Positions 18,273 through 26,471 of a DNA stretch of 64,000 bases are shown here, piece by piece; within the stretch, counting starts at the first letter, position 1, and each line of letters starts with the position of its first letter. The position numbers and the translations under genes were made by a program. The stretch comes from Bin5 sp965204525 (GTDB lineage: Bacteria > Chloroflexota > Anaerolineae > Caldilineales > Caldilineaceae), in the NCBI GenBank assembly GCA_965204525.1, contig OZ241994.1:4154001-4218000 (forward strand), read 5' to 3'. Below the pieces are notes generated by a model. It was not told the origin of the DNA. It saw nothing but the letters and a program-made list of their open reading frames with translations, and searched no databases.

Positions 18273-19415
18273 TCAAAACAAATGCCCATCCAACAACTGC
18301 GGCCCAGCCCCAGGCCCACTCGTCAGCACCCGCCGCACCGCTGGCAGCGCACCCACTCGCCTCTCGACCTCAGCCGCACTGTCCGCCTCGCAGATCAGAT
18401 GCACGTTCGGCCCCGCGTCGATCGTGAAGTAGACCGGCACGCCCGCCTCGCGCCAGGCACGCACCGCATGCAGCACATCGAGCGTTCCCGGCTGCCAGTA
18501 GAGAAGGCTGGGCGAACTCGTCATCATCACCGCGTGCATTGCAAGCGCGTCCGCTTCCAGGACGGGGCCGAGCAGTGAGATGTCGCGGGCGGCGATAGCG
18601 CGGCGCACGGCTTTTAGCCACTCCCCGACGCACTGCGTGCGCGCCGCGTTAAGCGGACTCGTCGCCGCCAGCCGGTGCCCGCTGCTGCTGCTGACCCGCT
18701 TGGCTCCGGTGCTGACGATAGCGATGATATCGCGCAGCGCCCAGTGGCTTTCGTCATGCATCTGATGGGCCACACTCCGAGAATCGAGAAGTGACTCCCC
18801 GCCGTTCTCCCCTCTCCCCCATCCCCGCTTCCATTCGACAAAACCCCCGAACAGGCTGCGGCTGGCCGAGCCGCTCCCCAGACGGGCGACCGCGGACAGC
18901 CGCGCTGCATCCAAGTGGAGTCCCAGCGCCGCCGTCCCGGCAACGGTGAGCGCGGCGAATCCGCTGGCCGAACTGGCGATGCCGGAGGCCATCGGAAAAT
19001 TGTTGTTGCTGACAACGCGGGCCTTGTAGGGGACGCCCGCGAGCGCGCGCAGCCGGTCGAGATGGGCCACAATGCGCTCTGCGGGCCCGCCCTCAAGCTG
19101 CACGCCGTCAATAACAACTGTATCCTCTGGAAGGCAGGCGCTGTCATCCCATGCGACCGTCGTGGTTGTATGCGCGTCCGCCAGGGTCATGCTGATTGAG
19201 TTGTTGAGCGGGATATTTAGATCTTCACCGGCGTCGGCAACACCCCAGTACTTAATAAATGCAATGTTGCTGCCGGCGCGGCAAGTGGCCTTGCACTGCG
19301 AGAAAAGAGTAGAAAGGAGTGAGCAGTGAGAAACTGCCCCGTGTTCTCGCTCTTCTCTGTCCTCTTCGCTCTCTCCTCGCCTTTTCACGCTTCTCGTTCT
19401 GCCTGCTGTTCGCAT
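18273..19415 (-). CDS. mvaD: Diphosphomevalonate (or phosphomevalonate) decarboxylase
   Basis: A GHMP-fold enzyme of the mevalonate route to isopentenyl units. Conserved blocks: NIAFIKYWG near residue 50, LNIPLNNSISMTL, the ATP loop MASGIASSASGFAAL, GSGSASRSLFGGFVEW, and the C-terminal TSGPGAG. The usual KYWGK reads KYWGV. Chloroflexota such as Roseiflexus are known to carry a phosphomevalonate decarboxylase relative, so substrate is open. The first 40 or so residues (to SQC) have no counterpart in the family and are encoded by an inverted-repeat element (19298-19380). No ATG/GTG/TTG lies closer to KATCRAGSNIAF, so the true start is uncertain; the ATG at 19415 lies inside the preceding gene's end. 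Confidence 0.85.
   Translation of the reverse strand: MRTAGRTRSVKRRGESEEDREEREHGAVSHCSLLSTLFSQCKATCRAGSNIAFIKYWGVADAGEDLNIPLNNSISMTLADAHTTTTVAWDDSACLPEDTVVIDGVQLEGGPAERIVAHLDRLRALAGVPYKARVVSNNNFPMASGIASSASGFAALTVAGTAALGLHLDAARLSAVARLGSGSASRSLFGGFVEWKRGWGRGENGGESLLDSRSVAHQMHDESHWALRDIIAIVSTGAKRVSSSSGHRLAATSPLNAARTQCVGEWLKAVRRAIAARDISLLGPVLEADALAMHAVMMTSSPSLLYWQPGTLDVLHAVRAWREAGVPVYFTIDAGPNVHLICEADSAAEVERRVGALPAVRRVLTSGPGAGPQLLDGHLF
19298..19380. repeat. Purine/pyrimidine inverted-repeat element, copy 1
   Basis: 83 bp: a purine-rich left arm (GCGAGAAAAGAG, then GGAGTGAG), a short AACTGC centre and a pyrimidine-rich right arm ending CTCTCCTCGC. The arms are roughly complementary. A second copy with the same plan is at 19706-19783. 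It forms part of the coding frame at the 5' end of mvaD. A 15-nt piece of its right end (CTCTCCTCGCCTTTT, 19371-19385) recurs at 47053-47067. Confidence 0.7.
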
Positions 19416-19687
19416 CGACGCAGCAGGTCGTCGATCAGTTCGTCATGCGCGCGGAAATGGATCTCTACGCCGCCTTGCACCGGTTCGATGCGCGCCTGCC
19501 AGCCGATCCCCTCAACCAGCGCCAGCTTCTCGACCACGCCCGCCCCCAGCCGTTTCAGCACCGCTTCGGCTTGGTCAGCCGTCAGTCCCGGGAACGCCAG
19601 ACTTTCGGACTCATACAGGTCGTCATCCTGAAAGCGGGGATCTCTGCGGTCTTCCTCGTTTCCCAGTGATGGGGCGCTGATCGGCAT
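19385..19687 (-). CDS. Unknown 100-residue protein
   Basis: A small acidic protein with a disordered N-terminus (NEEDRRDPRFQDDDLYESES), then an apparently folded part: LTADQAEAVLKRLGAGVVEK, a short strand region (WQARIEPVQGGVEIHF) and a final helix (ELIDDLLRRCEQQ). I do not recognise the family. AGGAG lies 8 nt ahead of the ATG, which supports it as a real gene. It sits between the DHH phosphoesterase and mvaD on the same strand, overlapping the nominal mvaD start by 31 nt, with inverted-repeat elements on both sides. Confidence 0.65.
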   Translation of the reverse strand: MPISAPSLGNEEDRRDPRFQDDDLYESESLAFPGLTADQAEAVLKRLGAGVVEKLALVEGIGWQARIEPVQGGVEIHFRAHDELIDDLLRRCEQQAEREA

Positions 19688-19705
19688 CGAGAAACTCCTT
19701 GAACG

Positions 19706-19783
19706 GCGAGGAGTGAGTAGGGAGTAGTGAGGAGTGAGTTACTGCAGTTGCCGTTCTCTCTCTCCTCTTCCCTCTCTCCTCGC
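19706..19783. repeat. Purine/pyrimidine inverted-repeat element, copy 2
   Basis: 78 bp with perfect 8-nt ends (GCGAGGAG at 19706-19713, CTCCTCGC at 19776-19783) and a self-complementary centre ACTGCAGT (19741-19748). The left arm is GAGTGAG-rich and the right arm is TCTCTCC-rich. It fills almost the whole gap between the DHH phosphoesterase gene and the small gene downstream, so it could act as a hairpin in the mRNA. Confidence 0.75.
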
Positions 19784-19790
19784 AGTGACG

Positions 19791-21137
19791 TTATTCGGCC
19801 TCCAGCAGGGCGACGCCCATGTCGTCGCCGGCGCCCAACTCTTTGAGAAATCGGGGCACAAGCGCGTGCAACTCGGCAATCCGTTCTGCTGGCGTCTTGT
19901 CGGGAAGATGAATGCGTCCGCCGGCCATTGTGTTATGACCGCCGGCAGAGCCGTTCCTGCCCGCAATGATGCGCACCAGGCGACCTGCCCTGGCGTTCGA
20001 ATCTGCCGCCCGCACCGACATCACACCCTGGTCCTTGAAAATACCCAGGCAAACCACCCAGGCGACGTTTTCCATGCGCATCAACAGATCTGCCACCTCT
20101 GCGGCCATATCGGGTCGCGGCATATCAAAAAGCAGGCTGACGGCAATGTCGCCTGCCCTTTCGGAGTCGTCCTCCGGCTCTCCATCATCTTCGCCCGTGT
20201 CCTCGTCTCCATCCTGCAGGTTCGACGGCGGACTGGAACTACCGGGCGCGAGCATTCGTGACAGCGCAATGATATCGAGATCGAATCGCTCGAGGTCCGA
20301 TTTGTAACCGTTCTCCTCGTCCTCTTCCAGGATCTCCTCGGCCTCCTCGTCATCCGCTTCGTCGACGGCGCTGGGCATCGAGACCGTGTAGATTGTCGTG
20401 TTGGCTAAGGCATCGCTTATGCTGCGGAAGTAGGTGCGGGGAACCTGAACATGCTCAATACGGTTCAGAAGATCGGTCTCGACAAGATGGCGTAAGGTTG
20501 AATACGCCCAGATATCCAAGGCCGACGTGTGCCGGCTGAGGCCCAGCGTGTCGGACTTGATCCCATAGAAGAGGGCGGTCGCCAGTCGCGTGTCGACCGG
20601 CACTTCGGCCACCGCCAGGTATTCGCACAGTAGCGTGGAGGAGGCGCCCACCTCCGGGCGCACGTCGTGGACTTTGGCCCGCAGCTGGCTGCGCCGCGGA
20701 GGATGATGGTCAATCGCGGCCAGCACCTCTTCACCAGGGTAGTCCGTGCTCCACAGCAGATGATTGGCCAACACAGGCTGCGTATCGACCAGCATCACAC
20801 CGTCATATACGCTCATCTCTTCCGCGGCCGCCCGCTGCGAAATGCGGACTTTGCGGGGCACGATTTCATCAGCCATGGTTTGGTTCTCGGCCCGGCCGAT
20901 AATGCCGCCGTGTCCCAGCGTAACGGGCGTCTTCGGAGCATGAACCCGCAGTATCTCCTGCATCGCACGTGCGCTGGCGATCGCGTCCGGGTCCGGATCG
21001 TTGTGCATCAGAACCAGGAGGTTTTCCTTCCCCTCCACAAGCTCAACGATCTGCTGAATTCTTCTTTCAGTAGCACTCCGCCGCCTGGCGCCAAAGCCTT
21101 CCGGCAGGGAGAGCAACATGGTTGGTGTTTCTTCCAT
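19791..21137 (-). CDS. DHH family phosphoesterase (NrnA/oligoribonuclease-like)
   Basis: 448 residues. The DHH domain carries LVLMHNDPDPDAIASA (the DxD metal site), VMLVDTQP and AAIDHHPP, the DHH signature proper. The C-terminal DHHA1 domain ends with NGSAGGHNTMAGGRI, the GGHxxAxG substrate motif. Such enzymes hydrolyse nanoRNAs, pAp or cyclic dinucleotide products. An unusual acidic insert around residues 258-275 (EEAEEILEEDEENG) and a second one near 300-320 (DEDTGEDDGEPEDDSE) interrupt the region between domains. The start is not confirmed by a ribosome binding site; Met7 is an alternative. It leads the minus-strand run towards mvaD. Confidence 0.87.
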   Translation of the reverse strand: MEETPTMLLSLPEGFGARRRSATERRIQQIVELVEGKENLLVLMHNDPDPDAIASARAMQEILRVHAPKTPVTLGHGGIIGRAENQTMADEIVPRKVRISQRAAAEEMSVYDGVMLVDTQPVLANHLLWSTDYPGEEVLAAIDHHPPRRSQLRAKVHDVRPEVGASSTLLCEYLAVAEVPVDTRLATALFYGIKSDTLGLSRHTSALDIWAYSTLRHLVETDLLNRIEHVQVPRTYFRSISDALANTTIYTVSMPSAVDEADDEEAEEILEEDEENGYKSDLERFDLDIIALSRMLAPGSSSPPSNLQDGDEDTGEDDGEPEDDSERAGDIAVSLLFDMPRPDMAAEVADLLMRMENVAWVVCLGIFKDQGVMSVRAADSNARAGRLVRIIAGRNGSAGGHNTMAGGRIHLPDKTPAERIAELHALVPRFLKELGAGDDMGVALLEAE

Positions 21138-21502
21138 GACTCGTCCGATGGCCCTTTGAACCGCAGGTCCGATTGCCAGATATCCCGCTAAGCGTTAGAC
21201 GGAAATCGAGCAGGGCGAGGGTATTATACCCAACATATACCTTTCGCGGAAGCACTGTTTTTGACCGAATTTCAAGCATTCTATTCGCGCCCTTTGCGAG
21301 TTGCGAGCCAGCCTTCACCGCCCTCCCGGCAATCTCGACCGTGAACGAGTCGGGCCAAGGAATTTCTTTTTGTTGAGCAATCCACGCATTTAAGGTACGA
21401 TTGGGCGCACTTGGCATCCGGTCGCTGGCACCGGGCAGCGCTCAAATAGCAAAGCGATAGCGCTTTCGCAATTCCGCAGATATTCACACAAAGGATGCGC
21501 GC
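21138..21502. other. Divergent spacer, no gene seen
   Basis: 365 nt between the DHH gene (minus) and the DUF3500 gene (plus), so it should hold both promoters. I can point only to AAAGCG-ATAG-CGCTTT, a small hairpin at 21451-21466 just ahead of the DUF3500 gene. No convincing -35/-10 pair was found. Confidence 0.5.
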
Positions 21503-22597
21503 ATGACAAACACAACTGATACCTTGACTGGCGCTGGCGCGCAAACTGTCGTCCGGCAAATGGGAGAAGCCGCGGCTGCATTTCTGGCCTGCCTCTCCGT
21601 AGACCAGAAACACAGAGCCGTCGTTCCCTTCGCCGATCAATCAGAGCGCACAAACTGGCACTATACACCGATCCTGCGCAAGGGGCTTTCTCTGTCCGAA
21701 ATGACCTTTCCGCAGCGGCAAAATGCCCTGCAACTGGTCAATGCCGGCCTCAGTCGCGCCGGCTTTGTTACCGCCTCGACCGTGATGGGGATTGAGAACG
21801 CTCTCGACATGTTGGAAGATTGGGAGCGGACGCATCCGGGCAGGGATCCACAGCTCTATTTCCTGACTATTTTCGACAGCCCGGATGAAAAGGGTGTGTG
21901 GGGATGGCGCTTTGAGGGCCACCACATCTCGCTCAATTACACGATTGCCGATGGGAAAATCATCTCGCCCACGCCATTGTTCTTTGGATCGAACCCGGCC
22001 GATGCGCCCTTCAGCCCGGCGGCCACCCTCCGACCTCTGGCAGGCGTCGAAGATCTGGCCCGCGAGCTGGTCCGCTCTTTTGACGAAGAGGCCCTGGCAG
22101 TCGCCAGCATCTCCCCGGCGGCGCCGCCTGACAATGTACTCTACAATCTTCCCCAGGTCGTTGAAGGCGCATTTCGCATGCCTGCCAACTCCCCTGATCT
22201 GGAAGCTTGGAAAGATGCCAAAGGTGTGGACGATTCGCACGTCCAGGCCTTGCGCTATTCCGATACACCCCGCGGGATTTGCCGCAGCCGCATGAACAGC
22301 GGGCAGCAGGAGCTTCTGCTGGCGCTCATCGGCGAGTATATCCATCGAATGCCCGACGAACTCGCTGAAATCGAGTGGCACAACCTGGGCGAGCACGGCC
22401 TGGACGGAATCCACTTTGCCTGGGCAGGCGGCCTGGAAAAGAGGCAGGGCCACTACTACCGCATCCAGGGTCCCCGCTTCGTCTGTGAATACGACAACAC
22501 CCAGAACGACGCCAATCACATCCACTCGGTCTGGCGGGACCCGGTCAATGATTTCGGCAGAGATCTGTTGGCGCACCACTATGCCCATCATCATTAA
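21503..22597 (+). CDS. DUF3500 domain protein
   Basis: 364 residues. The family signature is visible: FDSPDEKGVWGWRFEGHHIS and LNYTI in the middle, TPLFFGSNPA, and a closing FVCEYDNTQNDANHIHSVW. Conserved His, Asp and Asn residues in these blocks suggest metal binding, but no member's reaction is known to me. No signal peptide is present. AAAGGA lies 8 nt before the ATG. The C-terminus is His-rich (HHYAHHH). No operon partner is obvious. Confidence 0.85.
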   Translation: MTNTTDTLTGAGAQTVVRQMGEAAAAFLACLSVDQKHRAVVPFADQSERTNWHYTPILRKGLSLSEMTFPQRQNALQLVNAGLSRAGFVTASTVMGIENALDMLEDWERTHPGRDPQLYFLTIFDSPDEKGVWGWRFEGHHISLNYTIADGKIISPTPLFFGSNPADAPFSPAATLRPLAGVEDLARELVRSFDEEALAVASISPAAPPDNVLYNLPQVVEGAFRMPANSPDLEAWKDAKGVDDSHVQALRYSDTPRGICRSRMNSGQQELLLALIGEYIHRMPDELAEIEWHNLGEHGLDGIHFAWAGGLEKRQGHYYRIQGPRFVCEYDNTQNDANHIHSVWRDPVNDFGRDLLAHHYAHHH

Positions 22598-22841
22598 GGG
22601 TTGACGGTGCGCCTCCCGTTGAGGCTGTCAGTCTGGCGTGCCGGATTGCAGGGAAGGTTCAACGCACATCAGATCGTGTGTCGCTGGGGAGCGGCTTTTG
22701 TCACCCGTTCTCCATTCACTGTAGCTGCCCTTGGCGCATAGATTTTGAGATGCGGGTAGACCGCCCGTTACCCCTCGCCGCAGGACTCGTGTTAGAATCG
22801 TCACAGTGCTGCATGCAACGCGCAGGGCCGGAGGAGGGAGA

Positions 22842-23777
22842 ATGAATTCCGGAGAGGTGATGCAGGACAGACACCGGGAACAGACGAATGTCGACCCGGA
22901 CAATGGCCGACATTCCGCATCGCGCCAAAGAGGCGGGCACCGGAATCTTCCCCGCAAGAATGAGTTTGCGCCTGATGACGGCCGCTACGTCACCTTGGAA
23001 GAGTACTGGGCGAACTGGTACGAAAACCCCTATCCCGACATCGACGTCAGCTATGAATGGAACAACGGCAGGCTGGAGGCAAAACCGTTGCCCAATAAGC
23101 CTCAACTCAACCTTTACAATTGGTTTCTCGACCTGTTGCGCCGCTACTTGGAATCGCACGAGATTGCAGATCTGATCAATTTGGAGACCGGCTTTGTCCT
23201 GACCATATCTGACCCTGCCGAGCCATCCGGTCAGCGGGCGGCAGTACGCAAACCGGACATCGGTGTGATCCTGAATGGCAACCCGGTTTCGTGGGGAAGC
23301 ATCGACCAACGTCACTTCGCAGGGGTATGTGATATGGTTGTGGAAGCGCTGTCAGACTCCACCCAGGCCGAGGCTGAGCGGGATACGGAAGAAAAAAGGC
23401 GGGATTACGCACTGGCCGGGGTGAAGGAGTACTACATACTCGACCCCGGCGGCGACCATATGCACTTCTACCGTCTTGTCCCGCAGGAGAAAATTTACGA
23501 AGAAATTCCCCCCGACTCCGAAGAAGTAGTCTGCTCAGAGACCTTACCCGGATTCCAGTTCCGACTTCAGGACCTGTGGCGACAGCCGGATATGGCGGAG
23601 CTAGCTCTGGATGAGGTTTATGCAGGGTATGTCATACCCGGTTTCCGGGCTGCTGTGTCCGCCCGACGTGTCGCAGAAGAGCGGGTCGCGTCTGAAACGG
23701 CCGCGCGCCGGGAAGCAGAAGAGCGGGTGCAAGCGCTGGAAGCCGAACTGGCGAGACTGCGCCAACAGAAAAACTGA
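22842..23777 (+). CDS. Uma2 family (DUF820) putative endonuclease with coiled-coil tail
   Basis: 311 residues. The middle has the restriction-endonuclease-like Uma2 fold: YEWNNGRLEAKPLP (conserved Glu), RKPDIGVI (Asp of the PD-(D/E)xK core), VVEALSDST (Glu) and KRRDYALAGVKEYYILDP (Lys and Tyr). The last 50 residues (RRVAEERVASETAARREAEE) are a coiled coil. Uma2 proteins are common in Chloroflexota and Cyanobacteria and are often of unproven function; mobile-element or defence roles have been suggested. The ATG at 22842 directly follows a strong GGAGGAGGGAG site, so upstream in-frame sequence is excluded. Confidence 0.85.
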   Translation: MNSGEVMQDRHREQTNVDPDNGRHSASRQRGGHRNLPRKNEFAPDDGRYVTLEEYWANWYENPYPDIDVSYEWNNGRLEAKPLPNKPQLNLYNWFLDLLRRYLESHEIADLINLETGFVLTISDPAEPSGQRAAVRKPDIGVILNGNPVSWGSIDQRHFAGVCDMVVEALSDSTQAEAERDTEEKRRDYALAGVKEYYILDPGGDHMHFYRLVPQEKIYEEIPPDSEEVVCSETLPGFQFRLQDLWRQPDMAELALDEVYAGYVIPGFRAAVSARRVAEERVASETAARREAEERVQALEAELARLRQQKN

Positions 23778-24034
23778 ACACAAAAAGTTCAGGGACATGC
23801 CCTCGCGAACAGGATGTCCTTAACTCGGAGATCGTTTGACGGAGCGGCTGAAGATCAGTACAATCCGATTCATGTGTCAAATGTCGCATCCTTGCGGCCG
23901 ATAGCATTCGAACAGAATGGAGCTGGTGAATCCAGTTAAGATGTCCTGCATAGCTATCGGACAGTTCGCAAATGGTATATTGCGGGGGGTCGCAAGCAAC
24001 TTTCCACATGTAACCAACTCTTAAGGAGATTTCT

Positions 24035-26311
24035 ATGGCTGAAAACGGCAAATCGGTAATGTCCGGAAACTACCAGGTTGTGGGGACCCGGCCCATTCGG
24101 CACGATGGTACCGATAAGGTTGTCGGCGCAGCCCGCTATGCCGCTGACCAGAACGTGCCGGGCATGTTGTACGGCAAGTATCTGCGCAGCCCCCATGCCC
24201 ACGCGCGCATCCTGAATATCGATACCAGCAAAGCCGAGGCTCTGCCGGGCGTCGTCTCGGTCGTTACTTCGTCCGACCTGGCCGAAGCGGCTGACAAGAT
24301 TCAGGAGATGGGCGAAGACGCCGTCAATCTGAGGTATCTGAGCGCCAATATGCTGGCCCATGACAAGGTCCTCTACCACGGCCACGCCATCGCCGCGGTC
24401 GCCGCCACAAGCGTCCACGTCGCTGAGGAGGCGGTCGGCCTGATCGACGTAGAGTACGAGCTCCTCAAGCCGGTCCTGGATGTGCGCGAGGCCATGGCAG
24501 ACGACGCCCCCATCCTCCTGGAGGAATTGCGCACCGTCGCCATGGGCGAAGTCGGCGATAAGCCCACCAACGTCGCGCAACATTTCCGCCACGCACGCGG
24601 CGACCTCGAAGCCGGTTACGAGGCGGCCGACGCGATTGTCGAGCGCGAGTTTACAACGGCCATGGTCCATCAGGGCTATCTGGAGCCGCAGGCCTCGACC
24701 GTGCAGTGGCGGCCTGACGATCAGATTCACATCTGGACCAGCACCCAGGGCCCCTTCCAGATTCGGGACTCGGTGTCGGCTCTCCTGCAGGTGCCCGTTT
24801 CGCAGGTAAAGGTGACGCCCGCAGAAATCGGAGGCGGTTTCGGCGGCAAGTTCACCCCCTACACCGATCTGCCCGCGGCCCTGCTTTCCCGCAAGAGCGG
24901 CCACCGCCCCGTCAAGATGGCGCTCACCCGCACCGAAGTATTGCAGGCGACCGGCCCCACCTCCGGCAGCTACATCAAAGTGAAAATGGGCGCTTCGAAG
25001 GACGGCCGCATCACCGCAGTTGAGGCCGACCTGATCTATGAGGCGGGCGCCTATCCCGGCTCGCCCGTCGGCGCCGGCGCCGGCGTGATCCTGTCTCCCT
25101 ACAAGCTCGATAATCTGCGCATCGACGGTTACGACGTTGTCGTGAACCGTCCGCAGAGTGGCGCCTACCGCGCGCCCGGCGGCACCAATGCCGCCTTCGC
25201 TTCGGAGACGGTCATCGACGAGCTGGCCGAGATCCTGGACATCGATCCGCTCGAATTCCGCCACATCAACGCCGCCCAGGCAGGAGACCGCCGCCCCGAC
25301 GGGCCTGAATACAAACGCATCGGTTACAAGGAGACCGTTGAAGCCGCCATCGATCATCCCCATGCCGCCATCCCGAACGAGGGCACAAATCGCGGTCGGG
25401 GCGTCGCCTCCGGTTTCTGGTTCAATGGCGCTGGCCCTTCAAGCGTCACCGCCGTCGTGAACGCTGACGGCACCGTAAACCTGATGGAAGGCTCCGCCGA
25501 CATCGGCGGCACGCGCGCTTCTGCTGCCATGATGCTGGCCGAGACAATCGGCGTCGCCGCCGAAGACATCAACCCGCAGGTCGTAGACACCGACTCGATC
25601 GGCTACACCAGCGGCACCGGCGGCAGCAGCGTCACCCACAAGATCGGCGTGACCACCCATCAACTCGGGCTGGAGCTGCGCAGAAAGATGAGCGAGCAGC
25701 TTGCCGATTACTGGGAGATGGACATTTCTGACATCACCTGGCAGAACGGCCAGTTCAGTGGCAACGGCCACAGCCTCGGCTTCAAGGAAGCCGCCCAGGA
25801 GCTGTCCAGCGGCTACGAAGCGCTGACGGCCAGCGTCACCATGAACACGGAAGGGGCCGGCCCCTGCTTCGGCACCCATATTGTCGACATCGAGGTCGAT
25901 CCGGAGACGGGGAAGGTCGAGATCTTGCGCTACACCGCCGTGCAGGACGTGGGCAAGGCGATCCATCCCAGCTACGTGGAAGGCCAGATCCAGGGCGGTG
26001 TCGTCCAGGGAATCGGCTGGGCCTTGAACGAAGAGTACATCTACGACGACGAGGGCCATCTGCTCAACGCCAGCTTGCTGGACTACCGCATGCCCACGGC
26101 GCTGGATCTGCCCATGATCGAATCCGTTCTGGTCGAGGTGGCCAACCCGGACCATCCCTTCGGCGTACGCGGTGTCGGCGAAGTGCCGATCGTCCCACCC
26201 GCCGGGGCCATCGCCAACGCCATCTACGATGCCATTGGCGTGCGGCCGAACGAACTGCCAATGTCCCCTGCTCGGTTGCTGGAAGCTATATGGGAGAAAA
26301 ACGGCGCCTAG
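24035..26311 (+). CDS. Xanthine dehydrogenase family, molybdopterin-binding subunit
   Basis: 758 residues, the usual size for the large subunit of xanthine/aldehyde/CO-type dehydrogenases. It has the Ald_Xan N-terminal domain (GAARYAADQNVPGMLYGKYLRSPH), then molybdopterin contacts TQGPFQIRD, GGGFGGKF, YRAPGGTNAAFASE, and GVGEVPIVPPAGA with the catalytic Glu. The iron-sulfur and FAD subunits that normally accompany it are not adjacent, so it either pairs with genes elsewhere or works with a different partner. Substrate unknown. AAGGAG precedes the ATG. Confidence 0.92.
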   Translation: MAENGKSVMSGNYQVVGTRPIRHDGTDKVVGAARYAADQNVPGMLYGKYLRSPHAHARILNIDTSKAEALPGVVSVVTSSDLAEAADKIQEMGEDAVNLRYLSANMLAHDKVLYHGHAIAAVAATSVHVAEEAVGLIDVEYELLKPVLDVREAMADDAPILLEELRTVAMGEVGDKPTNVAQHFRHARGDLEAGYEAADAIVEREFTTAMVHQGYLEPQASTVQWRPDDQIHIWTSTQGPFQIRDSVSALLQVPVSQVKVTPAEIGGGFGGKFTPYTDLPAALLSRKSGHRPVKMALTRTEVLQATGPTSGSYIKVKMGASKDGRITAVEADLIYEAGAYPGSPVGAGAGVILSPYKLDNLRIDGYDVVVNRPQSGAYRAPGGTNAAFASETVIDELAEILDIDPLEFRHINAAQAGDRRPDGPEYKRIGYKETVEAAIDHPHAAIPNEGTNRGRGVASGFWFNGAGPSSVTAVVNADGTVNLMEGSADIGGTRASAAMMLAETIGVAAEDINPQVVDTDSIGYTSGTGGSSVTHKIGVTTHQLGLELRRKMSEQLADYWEMDISDITWQNGQFSGNGHSLGFKEAAQELSSGYEALTASVTMNTEGAGPCFGTHIVDIEVDPETGKVEILRYTAVQDVGKAIHPSYVEGQIQGGVVQGIGWALNEEYIYDDEGHLLNASLLDYRMPTALDLPMIESVLVEVANPDHPFGVRGVGEVPIVPPAGAIANAIYDAIGVRPNELPMSPARLLEAIWEKNGA

Positions 26312-26471
26312 CAGCCGGTTCACAGTAACTTGCGGCCAGCAATATCGCTGGCCGCCGAATCGTTCGAACAGGCGGGTCGGTAGACATTGTGTTGACCGGC
26401 CCGCCTTTTGATTCAATACGCAAATTAAGTGTTACAAATGGCACAGTTCGGCGACAGGAGATAACAGCCAT

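Noticed and set aside
23954..25363. Minus-strand frame of 469 codons
   Set aside because: Antisense shadow of the molybdopterin subunit, whose motifs and ribosome binding site are clear; long antisense frames are common in high-GC genes.
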